A stretch of DNA of 64,000 nucleotides from Fischerella muscicola PCC 7414 (GCF_000317205.1 NZ_AJLK01000201.1:1-64000); one strand, 5' to 3'. Shown: positions 7,901 to 17,193, numbered from the stretch's first letter. Numbers and translations: made by a program. Notes: a model not told the origin generated them from the sequence alone.

Positions 7901-8581
7901 TTAGAGAATTCCAGCAGTGGTTGCTGGGGTGTTGGCGACTTCGTCGGCTTTTTCAAAAACTCGGTCTATCAAACCGTATTCCACAGCTTGCTGGGGAGTC
8001 ATGTAAAAGTGACGATCCATATCCTTCACGATTTTTTCTTTGGGTTGTCCCGTATTACGTGAGAGGATGTCTACCATCGCCGTTTTATTGTTGAGTACCT
8101 CTTTGGCTTGGATCTGAATATCCGTTGCTTGTCCTTGGGCAAAGCTTCTGGGCTGGTGCAAGACAATGCTGGAATGGGCCAAACTAGCACGACAACCCTT
8201 AGTACCAGCACTCAGAAGTACCGCAGCCATACCTACTGCTTTCCCGATACAGATAGTATGGATAGGGGGCTTAATGTACTTCATCGTGTCATAGATGGCG
8301 AAAGCTTCGGTTTCAAAACCAAATAGCCGCCCCATTTGACCAGAACTCCCATCAGAAGTACCCGTAGAGTTTATGTAAATTTTGATTGGTTTGTCTGGAT
8401 CATCGGACTGCAAATACAGCAGTTCAGCAATGATGAGTTTTGTCACCTCTGCAAATAGGGGAGTTCCCAGGTAGACAATTCGCTCCTTTAATAATAAAGA
8501 GGGCAAATCTGGTGGCGGCGTGCGGTAGAAGTTATCGCCGTAGTAGGGGGCTTGCACAGCCTTGATGGGAGAAACGTCCAT
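7901..8581 (-). CDS. clpR: ClpR, catalytically inactive Clp protease subunit
   Basis: A ClpP paralogue of 226 aa. The position of the nucleophile Ser is Gly117 (CIGKAVGM where ClpP has CVGLAASM), while the His motif VLHQP (His142) remains. This Ser loss and the roughly 20-residue insertion near residues 73-92 (GTSDGSSGQMGRLFGFET) are the marks of cyanobacterial and plastid ClpR. It would assemble with ClpP3 in the mixed core. It is upstream of and co-directional with clpP. The start at 8581 (MDVSPIKAVQ) gives the usual length. Confidence 0.93.
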   Translation of the reverse strand: MDVSPIKAVQAPYYGDNFYRTPPPDLPSLLLKERIVYLGTPLFAEVTKLIIAELLYLQSDDPDKPIKIYINSTGTSDGSSGQMGRLFGFETEAFAIYDTMKYIKPPIHTICIGKAVGMAAVLLSAGTKGCRASLAHSSIVLHQPRSFAQGQATDIQIQAKEVLNNKTAMVDILSRNTGQPKEKIVKDMDRHFYMTPQQAVEYGLIDRVFEKADEVANTPATTAGIL

Positions 8582-8694
8582 AGGAACTGTTGCTTGAAAT
8601 AATGCCGTTAACTGTAATACATCCTAACGCGATGCTAGTGTTGTTGGAGGTGTGGATTTCTCGCTAGGTTAGTCATTAGTCCTTATTGTTGTTT

Positions 8695-8737
8695 GTTGGT
8701 AGTTGGTTGTTGTTTGGAATAACCACCAACTACCAAC
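8695..8737. repeat. Inverted repeat of TTGGTAGTTGG type
   Basis: 12-bp arms GTTGGTAGTTGG / CCAACTACCAAC pair perfectly around a 19-nt loop. They lie between the divergent clpR and VWA genes. The motif belongs to the same TTGGTTG/CAACCAA repeat family that fills many gaps here. Confidence 0.6.
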
Positions 8738-8839
8738 CACTAACAAATAACTATTTTGCTAAATATCTTTTCCGTAGAGGGGATATTGTCCCCTGAAGTT
8801 ATTTATAAATATGTATATCCTGGATGGAAACCTGAGGTT

Positions 8840-10084
8840 ATGAAGGTTAGTTTGCTGCCGACGCTAAATGATGGCAATTTGGATGCCAATCAAATGAACA
8901 GCCAACGTCAGTTGGCAATTTCGCTGTCTGCGATCGCAGAAGTTAGTGATCGTAATGTACCACTGAATTTATGCCTAATCCTTGATCATAGTGGTTCAAT
9001 GAGTGGGCGACCGCTAGAAACTGTCAAGAAAGCGGCTAACCAAATTGTTGATCGCCTTAAGGAGGGCGATCGCCTGAGTGTGGTTGTTTTTGATCACCGC
9101 GCTAAAGTATTAGTACCTAATCAAATTGTTAGTGATCGGGAGGCTATTAAACAGAAAATAAATCGCCTTGCTGCTGATGGTGGTACTGCGATCGATGAAG
9201 GATTACGTTTGGGTATTGAGGAACTAGCAAAGGGCAAAAAAGAAACTGTTTCTCAAGCCTTTTTATTAACAGATGGTGAAAATGAACATGGGGACAACAA
9301 ACGTTGTTTGAAATTTGCTCAGTTAGCCGCAGGCTACAATTTAACTTTGAATACTTTGGGATTTGGTGACAATTGGAACCAAGATATTCTTGAAAAAATT
9401 GCCGATGCTGGTGGTGGAACTTTATCTTATATTCAACGACCAGAACAGGCTGTAGATGAGTTTGCCCGCCTTTTTAATCGAGTGCAAGCTGTGGCATTAA
9501 CTAATGCTTATTTGCTATTTTCTTTCATGCCAAAAGTGCGGCTAGCAGAACTTAAACCTGTGGCCCAAGTGTCTCCAGATACGATTGAATTACCAGTACA
9601 ACAAGAAGCTGATGGGCGTTTTGCTGTGCGTCTGGGAGATTTGATGAAGGACACAGAAAGAGTGGTTTTAGCCAATATGTATTTGGGACAGTTCCCTGCT
9701 GGTAAATATGTAATTGCTCGTGTGCAAGTACGCTATGATGATCCGGCACAAAATCAGACTGGGTTACTCTCAGAAAATATGCCTGTGGAGGTGAATGTGA
9801 TTCCAGCTTATCAAGGTGAAGCAAATCCAGAGGTACAACAGCATATTTTGGCATTAGCTAAGTATCGGCAAACACAGTTGGCTGAGGCAAAATTACAACA
9901 AGGCGATCGCGCTGGGGCTGCAACGATGTTGCAAACTGCTGCTAAAACGGCTTTGCAAATGGGAGATGTGGGTGCAGCGACGGTGTTACAAACTTCTGCG
10001 ACGAGGTTGCAATCTGGGGAAGAGTTATCGGAAAGCGATCGCAAGAAAACTAGGATTGTCTCGAAGACGGTTTTGCAGGATTAG
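8840..10084 (+). CDS. VWA-domain protein with MIDAS motif
   Basis: A 414-aa protein with a von Willebrand factor A domain over about residues 40-220. The metal-ion-dependent adhesion site is complete: D49-H-S-G-S in LCLILDHSGSMSGRP, a Thr in GGTAIDEGL, and Asp in FLLTDGENEHGD. A beta-rich middle part and an Ala/Gln-rich helical tail (MLQTAAKTALQMGDVGAATV) follow. There is no signal peptide, so it is cytoplasmic. The ATG at 8840 is chosen because TGAGG lies just upstream and the product then starts MKVSLLPTLND; a longer TTG start at 8756 is possible. VWA proteins of this type assemble metal-linked complexes; the partner is unknown. Confidence 0.9.
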   Translation: MKVSLLPTLNDGNLDANQMNSQRQLAISLSAIAEVSDRNVPLNLCLILDHSGSMSGRPLETVKKAANQIVDRLKEGDRLSVVVFDHRAKVLVPNQIVSDREAIKQKINRLAADGGTAIDEGLRLGIEELAKGKKETVSQAFLLTDGENEHGDNKRCLKFAQLAAGYNLTLNTLGFGDNWNQDILEKIADAGGGTLSYIQRPEQAVDEFARLFNRVQAVALTNAYLLFSFMPKVRLAELKPVAQVSPDTIELPVQQEADGRFAVRLGDLMKDTERVVLANMYLGQFPAGKYVIARVQVRYDDPAQNQTGLLSENMPVEVNVIPAYQGEANPEVQQHILALAKYRQTQLAEAKLQQGDRAGAATMLQTAAKTALQMGDVGAATVLQTSATRLQSGEELSESDRKKTRIVSKTVLQD

Positions 10085-10094
10085 TTGTTTATGG

Positions 10095-10116
10095 GGGTGG
10101 GCTTTTTTGCCTACCC
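10095..10116 (+). terminator. Possible terminator hairpin after the VWA gene
   Basis: GGGTGGGC and GCCTACCC pair over eight positions with one mismatch around a T6 loop, 10 bp after the stop. No T-run follows, so its function is uncertain. Confidence 0.4.
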
Positions 10117-10169
10117 TATATGATAAAAAATGAACCGCACCAGACGCAGAGGACGCACCAGAGAAGAGG

Positions 10170-10556
10170 ATGAAGAGTAGAGGGTTTCATCATGTGGCGA
10201 TTATTTGTTCTGATTATGAATGTTCTAAGAGGTTTTATACGGAAGTTTTAGGTTTTTCTATTGTTAATGAGAGTTTTAGGAGGGAGAGGAATTCTTATAA
10301 GTTAGATTTACGGGTGGGGGAGAATGATCAAATTGAGTTATTTTCTTTTCCGAATCCTCCGCAAAGAGTTAGTCAGCCGGAGGCTTGTGGTTTAAGACAT
10401 TTAGCTTTTCAAGTGGAGAATATTGAGGAAGTTGTCAGTGAGTTAAAAGCTAAGGGTGTTGAGGTTGAAGAGATTAGAATTGATGAGATTACAGGGAAGA
10501 AATTTACTTTTTTTCAAGACCCTGATGCTTTACCTTTAGAGATATATGAACTTTAG
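10170..10556 (+). CDS. VOC superfamily (glyoxalase/dioxygenase-like) protein, YaeR/GloA2-like
   Basis: A 128-aa single-domain vicinal-oxygen-chelate protein made of two beta-alpha-beta-beta-beta halves. The N-terminal half has FHHVAIICSDYECSKRFYTE (metal His near residue 8). The second half has GLRHLAFQVENIEEVV (His) and ends LPLEIYEL (Glu). This order and size match the YaeR/GloA2 subgroup, for which glyoxalase activity has been suggested but the substrate is not settled. The ATG at 10170 follows an AGAAGAGG sequence. It is monocistronic. Confidence 0.85.
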   Translation: MKSRGFHHVAIICSDYECSKRFYTEVLGFSIVNESFRRERNSYKLDLRVGENDQIELFSFPNPPQRVSQPEACGLRHLAFQVENIEEVVSELKAKGVEVEEIRIDEITGKKFTFFQDPDALPLEIYEL

Positions 10557-10650
10557 AAATATAGTAATTTTATCAATATTCATCTGTGTTAATCTGTGTC
10601 CATCTGTGTTCGTTTTTTTATCCTCTTTTGGACTAAATTACAAACCTCTA

Positions 10651-10836
10651 CTACCGCTTTTTATTAGCCTTCCACGTCCCACCATAAACATAAAATGGGT
10701 TATTTTCACTCACAGAAAACCAACATTGAGGACAAACAAATACCCATTCACCGTCTTGTTCATGTTTGACACGATAAAGAACTGATGCGGGTTGATTGCA
10801 TTGGGAACATAGTTTGATTCGATGCGATCGCGTCAT
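10651..10836 (-). CDS. Small CxxC zinc-ribbon protein
   Basis: A 61-aa protein with two CxxC knuckles (LCSQCNQ and VFVCPQCW) that should bind one zinc. The start is the ATG at 10836 (MTRSHRIKL). It is one base downstream of the stop of the ribbon-helix-helix gene, so the two are almost certainly translationally linked. The C-terminus NNPFYVYGGTWKA is well ordered and looks conserved. Function unknown; it may bind nucleic acid. Confidence 0.8.
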   Translation of the reverse strand: MTRSHRIKLCSQCNQPASVLYRVKHEQDGEWVFVCPQCWFSVSENNPFYVYGGTWKANKKR

Positions 10837-10837
10837 T

Positions 10838-11365
10838 TTATTCTCTATATAGCAGGTCAGCTTTGAGACCATTGAGAAATATCTGCACTATTCCCTCATC
10901 ACCATTCCACTCACCCCCTAAATATTTTGCCAAAGACTGACAAATATCTTCTTTTACTTTCTGTTCGGATATGCTTTCAGGGGATGTTTCTTCAACGATG
11001 GGAGTAGTATCGCTACTTTTTTCAACTTCGGTAATACTAGAAATAATCTCAAATTTCTCATCTATGTAACAAATAGAGTCTTTGTATTCCATCAAAGTTT
11101 GCAGATAAGCTGTTTGCAAAGCTGTTTGCCATCTGCTGCCAAATTCCTGAATAATGGATTGACCAAAGTACTGTTCCCAGTTTTTGAGAAAGCCTGAGTC
11201 TTCTCGGAGTTTTGTAAGTCTTTTATACTCTAAATCTCTAATTTGATACTTAATCCCTAGTCGAATGACATCAGCTACACTCAGACCTGTTTCTCTAGCT
11301 ACTTGTTTTAATAATTCATCTTCTTCTTCTGTGAGTCTAATTCTATATTGCTTTACTCTTTTCAT
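10838..11365 (-). CDS. Ribbon-helix-helix DNA-binding-like protein
   Basis: About 175 aa. Residues 1-45 match a ribbon-helix-helix (MetJ/Arc-type) fold: a basic strand KRVKQYRIRL, then EEDELLKQVARETGLSVADV and a second helix IRLGIKYQ. The remainder is helical with an acidic middle and no recognised domain. ATG at 11365 is chosen over an upstream TTG. It precedes the zinc-ribbon gene by one base, forming a two-gene unit. It could be an autoregulator, as many RHH proteins are, but no toxin-like partner is visible; the second gene is a zinc ribbon, not a known toxin. Confidence 0.75.
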   Translation of the reverse strand: MKRVKQYRIRLTEEEDELLKQVARETGLSVADVIRLGIKYQIRDLEYKRLTKLREDSGFLKNWEQYFGQSIIQEFGSRWQTALQTAYLQTLMEYKDSICYIDEKFEIISSITEVEKSSDTTPIVEETSPESISEQKVKEDICQSLAKYLGGEWNGDEGIVQIFLNGLKADLLYRE

Positions 11366-11581
11366 TTGGCTATCCAATGGATATCTTTTATGATTTCTAC
11401 TATAGCTTTAAACTATCAAAGCAGTTAATCTAACGTAGGTAGCGGTTAGTGGTACATATAAGTAGTCATGCAAAATAAATTATCTATTTAGGAAAGGGAA
11501 CTCTTAACAGGGAACAGAGAAGGAATACAGCGATTGCCGTTGGGTTGAAAAATAGCTAAATATTTATACGTCAGTATATGT

Positions 11582-11654
11582 AACCACTAACAACTGTACA
11601 GACGTGCCATGGCACGTCTCTACAACCACTAACCACTAACCACTAACCACTAAC
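11582..11654. repeat. AGACGTGCCATGGCACGTCT palindrome followed by CCACTAA repeats
   Basis: A 20-bp perfect palindrome (11600-11619) with extended arms TGTA(C/G)... is followed by four copies of AACCACT running up to the next start codon. The same palindrome is at 38249-38268 and 41665-41684, and relatives with GACGCGA arms are at 25519 and 52165. Confidence 0.75.
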
Positions 11655-11656
11655 TA

Positions 11657-13663
11657 ATGTCACTTGTCATCTTCCTAATCTCACTGGTGTCACGTACTTT
11701 AGCAATTACCGCTTCTCTCAATACTGATGAGGGATTATGGATTTATCGTGGTAGTCAGTTTATCAAACGTTTGTTTGAGGGAGATTTAACTCATACAATT
11801 CTCAAGCACCATCCAGGGGTTCCTAATATGTGGCTAACTGGTAGTGGGATGTTGGCGAATTGTTGGCTAAACAAATTTTTTCCTGGTTTTCTGGGTGTAG
11901 ATTTACCACCAGATATTGGGGCTTGTCTGAATTTAGAACAATTTCCGATCAATTTATATATTATTCCCCGTTTGGTGCAGGCAGTGGTTACTTCTGCTTG
12001 TATGGTGTGTATATATTTACTCATAAAGCGGTTATTAGGGCAAGCGATCGCTTTCTGCACAATTATTCTTTTGTTATTAGAACCATTCTTTTTGGCATAT
12101 CAGCGTTTTATTACTACTGATGCGTTACAGGCTGATTTTGCTATTTTGGCTGTGCTGTTATTTCTACTTTATTTGCAAAAAGATAGGGGACGCAAATTTA
12201 TTTTAGCTTCGGGGGTATTTCTAGGACTAGCAACGGCGGCAAAAATCACGGCATTGTTTTTATTACCTGCGATTGCAATTATTATCGGATTGATTGAGTT
12301 AGGAGTTTGGCAAGATACTTTTCCTTCAAGAGGCTGGAAACAGCAGTTGCGAGGTTTTCGACTTTGGCTGGCGACAATTTTAGTTACATTTATCCTGATT
12401 TTTCCCGCAATGTGGGTTTCACCTGGATATGTTCTTGACAGGATACGTGATGGTGTTTTGCAAGAGTCAGATCGGGGATTTCTGTTTTTCTTAGGACAAC
12501 TTACCCACTCCCCAGGAATTCTATTTTATCCCCTAGTGCTGGTATATCGTCTCTCACCAATATTACAAGTTGGTTTGGTGGCTACAAGTCTAGTATTGCT
12601 GATACCCAAGCTACGATGTCGGCAAAAAAATATGCCTGCGATCGTAGCGATCGCCTTAATCGCTATCTGGGTGATACTGATATTGTCAGCCAGTGACAAC
12701 AAAATCGACCGTTATATCAATCTTTGTTTGCCAATGTTGGCGATACTTGCCGCGGTTGGTTGGTTGGAAATCATTGCTGGGGTGACACGTTGGCTAAACA
12801 AACTCTTTCCCTTAAGGGAGAAGAGTTTGCAGTGGGGTTATTTGATCATCTTTGCGTTGCAACTTGTCTTACTTTTCCCCTATCATCCCTACTACTTGAC
12901 TTACTACAATCCTTTGTTTGGGGGTGCAGTAGCAGCCCAAAATATATTTATGATTGGTCAAGGAGAGGGTTTAGAACAAGCTGCCCAATGGTTAAACCAG
13001 TCTCCCAATGTAAAGGAAATCAAAGTAGCAAGTTGGTATAGTCGCTATTTTTCTAGTTACTTCTACGGTCAAGTTTTACCAGTAGATAAGCGGATTCCAT
13101 CTGGTGTTCAACCTTGGACACAGGCTAATCGAGTAGTATTCTACAAGAATCAATTGCAACGTCAATTGCCAGAACCCAAGATGTTGGCTTACTTTGCCAA
13201 GCAGCAACCTTTATATACCGTACGGCTGCAAAATATAGATTACGCATGGGTTTATCCTGGACCATTAGCTTTAGCTGAAGATGTAAAGCGCATCCAATTT
13301 CCCTTATCTTTGTCTTTTGGCGAACAAGTACGCTTGTTAGGTTACGACTTAAATCAAACTAAGATATCTACCAATGATGAATTGATTGTCACATTCTATT
13401 GGGAATTTCTTGCACCATTGCCAGGAGATATTTCTATTAAAATCAGTTTGCGCGATCGCCAAAATCATATTTCCAACTTTTCCAGCACACCCCTAATAGA
13501 TGGGTACGTGTTTCCAGAAAATATCACTCCAGGTACAATACTACGAGATGTCCACAAGCTGAAAATTTCTCCCAGTACATCACCACAACGCTATCAGTTA
13601 GAGGTAGAGGGATTCTCCTTCAAAAAGGGACAAGTGATTGGTGAAGTTGAAGTGGTGAAGTGA
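11657..13663 (+). CDS. GT39/ArnT-like integral membrane glycosyltransferase
   Basis: A 668-aa PMT_2-type glycosyltransferase that would use a polyprenyl-phosphate sugar donor on the outer face of the cytoplasmic membrane. The first loop carries the catalytic-type acidic pair TDEGLWIYRGSQF at about residues 23-35. About ten to twelve hydrophobic spans follow to residue 430. The C-terminal 230 residues form a soluble, beta-rich periplasmic domain (for example EQVRLLGYDLNQ). The acceptor is unknown. Two further enzymes of the same superfamily are within 6 kb. The start ATG at 11657 lacks a clear Shine-Dalgarno and is preceded by repeat DNA, so the true start is somewhat uncertain. Confidence 0.85.
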   Translation: MSLVIFLISLVSRTLAITASLNTDEGLWIYRGSQFIKRLFEGDLTHTILKHHPGVPNMWLTGSGMLANCWLNKFFPGFLGVDLPPDIGACLNLEQFPINLYIIPRLVQAVVTSACMVCIYLLIKRLLGQAIAFCTIILLLLEPFFLAYQRFITTDALQADFAILAVLLFLLYLQKDRGRKFILASGVFLGLATAAKITALFLLPAIAIIIGLIELGVWQDTFPSRGWKQQLRGFRLWLATILVTFILIFPAMWVSPGYVLDRIRDGVLQESDRGFLFFLGQLTHSPGILFYPLVLVYRLSPILQVGLVATSLVLLIPKLRCRQKNMPAIVAIALIAIWVILILSASDNKIDRYINLCLPMLAILAAVGWLEIIAGVTRWLNKLFPLREKSLQWGYLIIFALQLVLLFPYHPYYLTYYNPLFGGAVAAQNIFMIGQGEGLEQAAQWLNQSPNVKEIKVASWYSRYFSSYFYGQVLPVDKRIPSGVQPWTQANRVVFYKNQLQRQLPEPKMLAYFAKQQPLYTVRLQNIDYAWVYPGPLALAEDVKRIQFPLSLSFGEQVRLLGYDLNQTKISTNDELIVTFYWEFLAPLPGDISIKISLRDRQNHISNFSSTPLIDGYVFPENITPGTILRDVHKLKISPSTSPQRYQLEVEGFSFKKGQVIGEVEVVK

Positions 13664-13664
13664 T

Positions 13665-13758
13665 GCGGATGGGGTGATGGGGTGATAGGGTGATGGGGAG
13701 GTGTGTAACGCGCTTTGCGCGGCTTCCCGTTCGCCGTCAGGCGTTCCCGTAGGGTAGG
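13665..13758. repeat. GGTGATGGG tract and GC-rich palindromic interspersed repeat
   Basis: Short GGTGATGGG repeats (13668-13700) are followed by a GC-rich element (13707-13758) with the GCGCTTTGCGCG hairpin and CCGTTCGCCGTCAGGCGTT. Related GC-rich pieces lie at about 19115-19170 and 33015-33070. No coding signal. Confidence 0.55.
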
Positions 13759-13890
13759 GTGGAGTATGAGGAGTAGTGAACAACTACTAACCACTGTAGG
13801 CCGCGTGCATTTGTACCAAGATATTTAGTTTTCAGTAAAGATACTCATACAAATGCTTCGCCCCTACTAACCACTAACTACTAACCACTA

Positions 13891-15384
13891 CTATTGAGTG
13901 ACTATTTTTTGCCAATCAGCAGATGATAAGCGATAAATTGTCGTGACAACTCTTCCATAATTAGAAAAAGATTTTACAGGTCGATATCGTTCCTCCCAAA
14001 AACTTTGGTCTTTATCTAATATTTTTTTGTTACCACTTTGAGGATTTTGTATAAATATTATGTAAATATCACCGGGAACTTTGTCATCATATGGATGTAA
14101 TTCTATATTTTTATAATTTGTCGGTATATAATATCGTGTAATACTTTTCTTTTCATTAGTAATAAAGTAACCATTTCTGCCCGTATTTTCTAAAAATGAG
14201 CCTACTTTTTCCCAATGTCTATAATAGGGAAATCCAAATAAACTTTGTCTACTTTGTCTTTTTAGTTCTAAAAATAAGACCCTTTTATTTTCCCAAGGAT
14301 ATTCTTTCTTGTTATCTATAAATAATACATGAGATAGTAAAAAGGACGGCACATATAACAAAGTTAAGCAAAAACTCTGAATATATTGATATTTTGCAGG
14401 AAATTTATTAAAGATGAAACTTTGAAAAACTTCCAAACCAAAAGCCGTTAAAACAGAGAAAGGCAAAATATAGGTATAGATGTGTGTACCAGGATTACTA
14501 ACTAAAGTCTCCAGAGCTAAAAGAGGAAACAAGAACCACAATACTACTGAAAAATTTTCTTTAATTTTAAATAGACCTAATAAACCTAAAACAGCATATA
14601 CATATATAATAAACAACGGATTATAAGTCATAAATGTTCGAGTAGAACTTACCGACTGCTTACTTATTCTTTCCAACCAGTAAGCCTTAGTAGATTCTGA
14701 TAAGGAGAAAAAGAAGGGTAGATAAAATATAGATATTGATACTAAAAAAATAGTCCCTGCTAAAAGTAAATACAGGAGTTGCTTATTTTTATGGGAAGGC
14801 TCACAGTCAAGATACCATCTGTAAATTAAGTAAATTACAAATGGTGTAATAAATATACCATCGTAGTGTGCAAGAATAGAAATTCCCCAGCAAAACATAC
14901 CTAAATACAAACCATAAATTCTCCATCTTGTAAACTTTGTGGACAAACTGATTAGATATAAAGTCAACACAGAAAATAAGATTACAAATGATTGATACTG
15001 AACAATTCTTGTCAAAGCTACAAATAATCCATTAATTGCAATAAATAAAGATGAATAAAGAGCTATTTTCTTATTAAATTCTAGTTTGATAAACTTGTAA
15101 AAAAAATAAATAGCCAATATACCCGCTATGGCAAAAGGTAGCCTAAGTAGAAACTCATTATCATACTCAGGATTAAAAATACTCATAATATATGTAATAA
15201 AAAATTGAATTGGTCCCTTTCTTTGATTGAGTAAAAAACCAATCATATTTTGCCCTACTTTCGGTCTATATAGTGCTTTAATTTCATCACCTTGATAATT
15301 CGAGTAGCCTAAATTAATCAACCTCAACCATAAACTCACAAATATTAAACACACCACAGGAAGAATGTTGCTTATTTTTTTCAT
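13891..15384 (-). CDS. GT39-family-like membrane glycosyltransferase, AT-rich
   Basis: A roughly 497-aa polytopic protein with the PMT-type layout: an early span (ILPVVCLIFVSLWLRLINLG), then the first-loop motif YQGDEIKALYRPKVGQ with the acidic pair, followed by about nine more spans and a hydrophilic C-terminal domain of about 130 residues. The likely role is polyprenyl-linked sugar transfer to an envelope acceptor. The start is set at MKKISNILP (15384); an ATG at 15420 would add 12 residues and no ribosome site decides. The gene is markedly more AT-rich than its neighbours, which suggests acquisition or low expression. Confidence 0.8.
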   Translation of the reverse strand: MKKISNILPVVCLIFVSLWLRLINLGYSNYQGDEIKALYRPKVGQNMIGFLLNQRKGPIQFFITYIMSIFNPEYDNEFLLRLPFAIAGILAIYFFYKFIKLEFNKKIALYSSLFIAINGLFVALTRIVQYQSFVILFSVLTLYLISLSTKFTRWRIYGLYLGMFCWGISILAHYDGIFITPFVIYLIYRWYLDCEPSHKNKQLLYLLLAGTIFLVSISIFYLPFFFSLSESTKAYWLERISKQSVSSTRTFMTYNPLFIIYVYAVLGLLGLFKIKENFSVVLWFLFPLLALETLVSNPGTHIYTYILPFSVLTAFGLEVFQSFIFNKFPAKYQYIQSFCLTLLYVPSFLLSHVLFIDNKKEYPWENKRVLFLELKRQSRQSLFGFPYYRHWEKVGSFLENTGRNGYFITNEKKSITRYYIPTNYKNIELHPYDDKVPGDIYIIFIQNPQSGNKKILDKDQSFWEERYRPVKSFSNYGRVVTTIYRLSSADWQKIVTQ

Positions 15385-15473
15385 TTTGGTAAGTCCAAAA
15401 TTTAAAAATTTAACTTGCATTATTATGGCGGACAAGATAACCCTTTTACAAGCCGTTGATATACTTTTGGGAT

Positions 15474-15503
15474 TACAAAAAAACCCCAGCTTTCAAACCG
15501 GGG
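15474..15503 (-). terminator. Rho-independent terminator after the 15628-17193 gene
   Basis: On the minus strand a stem ACCCC / GGGGT with a 12-nt loop is followed by eight T residues. It lies about 125 bp after the stop of the minus-strand gene at 15628-17193 and before the start of the next minus-strand gene, so it separates the two transcripts. Confidence 0.75.
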
Positions 15504-15627
15504 TAGTATAAATAATCCAACTAAAATCCTATCAAACTCTCTACAAAGCAACTCCTCTACGTACCTCTGCGCTTACTCCGCGCTCCTCCGCGTTTAAAAA
15601 AACTACAAATTAAAAAACTTAACTTCC

Positions 15628-17193
15628 CTATTCTTCTTCCTTCTCATCTACATTTCTTGCATAACTATCAGGACGTTTACCTGCATTACGCACATTCACA
15701 ATTTTACTCAGTAAATCAAACCAAAATGGCGCACCCATGGCAATAGCAATCCCACTAAGTAACCAGCCAGGAATCAAAGCTAATATTTTGAGATAAGGGA
15801 AAGTAGTTTTTGATTGTCGCGTCCATTTAATTTGCTGTTCTAAATTCGCATCACTCCAACCAATTGGTAAAGAAATATTTGTTAAAACTTCGTCTGCTTC
15901 TTGCCTAAGTTGATCTAAATCAACTGTACTATTCCGTAGTACTATTTCTCCAGCACTATTGGTAATAGTATCCCGGAGAGCAGAATCTTTCGATAATCTG
16001 CTTATCATATGAATTGCATCTGCATTTGCAGTGATAGCGATCGCTAAACCTATTAAAATCGCTGCTCCTTTCGCATTGCGTTTATATACTCCAGAAGCTC
16101 TTTCCATGGAACTATCAAATGTATTTTCAATTTCTAAGCGCAGTGCATTCATTCCTTCTTCTGTAGTTTTAACTCTTGCTTGAGCGCGCTTTGCTAAAAC
16201 GGCAAGATTTTGAACTACAGACGGTGGTAAATTTTCAATGGCTGTAGTTTCAATTGTCTGGAATGCCTTCTTAACTCCCTGGTGCGTTTCGCTGTCTTGA
16301 TCCTGGATTGCGGCTTTGATTTCTTTATATATATCGCTACTTTGGTCAATTGTTTGGACAACTTCATTAATATTTGGTTGTAATCCTCCGAGTAATATTG
16401 CTTGTTCGATATCATCAAAAATATCTTTTTTCCAAAACTTTAGTCTTCGTAAAGCTTTACCACATAATTCATTCTCAGGCATCTCTGCTTGAAAAGATTC
16501 TATATATCTATCAAAACTTTCCGCCATACGATTCAGGCTTGTTTGCAAGCTAGCTTTTTTTTGGTGAAAGTTCCAACAAGTTTTTTCAAATTCTGAACGG
16601 AGTTCCGCAAATTCCTTGTAAATATTACTGAAAAAACTGGCGAGGCTTTCGTCACCACTTGTTTGTTCTTGTAATTTGATAATAATTTCTTCGATTTCAG
16701 CTAATCTTTCTTCTTTAAATTTTTTCAGCCTTGATTCTGTTAATTTTTGCACTAACGCTGGTATTTGTAGAGTCTCCACAAGAGTTGTCGCAAAAACATC
16801 AGCAGGTATATAAGAAGGCCCGGTATGTTTTTTACCTCCAAAAATACTTGTGCTTTTATCTGTCCCTGGTCTAGGTTTTTTCACCATCCGATAAAGTGAA
16901 CCAATTGCCCAAGTAATCTTACGAGGTATGGTGACAAATAATCCTTTTGCTTCTTGATTAATATTTTTAACTAAGGGGTTATCATAAATTCTATTTGCGA
17001 GTTGGATGACGTGAGCTTCTTCTGCACTATCAACATCACCAGCTAATAAAATTTCTATTGATTTTTTTAAGTGTTCAGCACGCCATTGAAACACAGTAGC
17101 AATTAATTCTTGTATTTCTGAAGCTAATAAACTCAACATTAAGTAAATAAAAATTAAACCAATTACTACATCTAAAATAAAAGGTAGATTCAT
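15628..17193 (-). CDS. Large membrane/coiled-coil protein of unknown function
   Basis: 521 aa, function not recognised. An N-terminal membrane span (about 6-27, VVIGLIFIYLMLSLLASEIQ) is followed by a conserved-looking AEHLKKSIEILLAGD segment. A long charged helical region with coiled-coil character follows (about 160-360). Two further hydrophobic spans are at about 380-396 (GAAILIGLAIAITANADAI) and 470-490 (ILALIPGWLLSGIAIAMGAP). The tail is polar. I recall similar three-span proteins with the same N-terminus in diverse bacteria, none with a firm function. A single gene, ended by its own terminator. Confidence 0.8.
   Translation of the reverse strand: MNLPFILDVVIGLIFIYLMLSLLASEIQELIATVFQWRAEHLKKSIEILLAGDVDSAEEAHVIQLANRIYDNPLVKNINQEAKGLFVTIPRKITWAIGSLYRMVKKPRPGTDKSTSIFGGKKHTGPSYIPADVFATTLVETLQIPALVQKLTESRLKKFKEERLAEIEEIIIKLQEQTSGDESLASFFSNIYKEFAELRSEFEKTCWNFHQKKASLQTSLNRMAESFDRYIESFQAEMPENELCGKALRRLKFWKKDIFDDIEQAILLGGLQPNINEVVQTIDQSSDIYKEIKAAIQDQDSETHQGVKKAFQTIETTAIENLPPSVVQNLAVLAKRAQARVKTTEEGMNALRLEIENTFDSSMERASGVYKRNAKGAAILIGLAIAITANADAIHMISRLSKDSALRDTITNSAGEIVLRNSTVDLDQLRQEADEVLTNISLPIGWSDANLEQQIKWTRQSKTTFPYLKILALIPGWLLSGIAIAMGAPFWFDLLSKIVNVRNAGKRPDSYARNVDEKEEE

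Noticed and set aside
7517-8062. Plus-strand frames through the clpR-clpP spacer
   Set aside because: They translate repeat DNA into Asn/Gln/Thr strings and are antisense to clpP and clpR ends.
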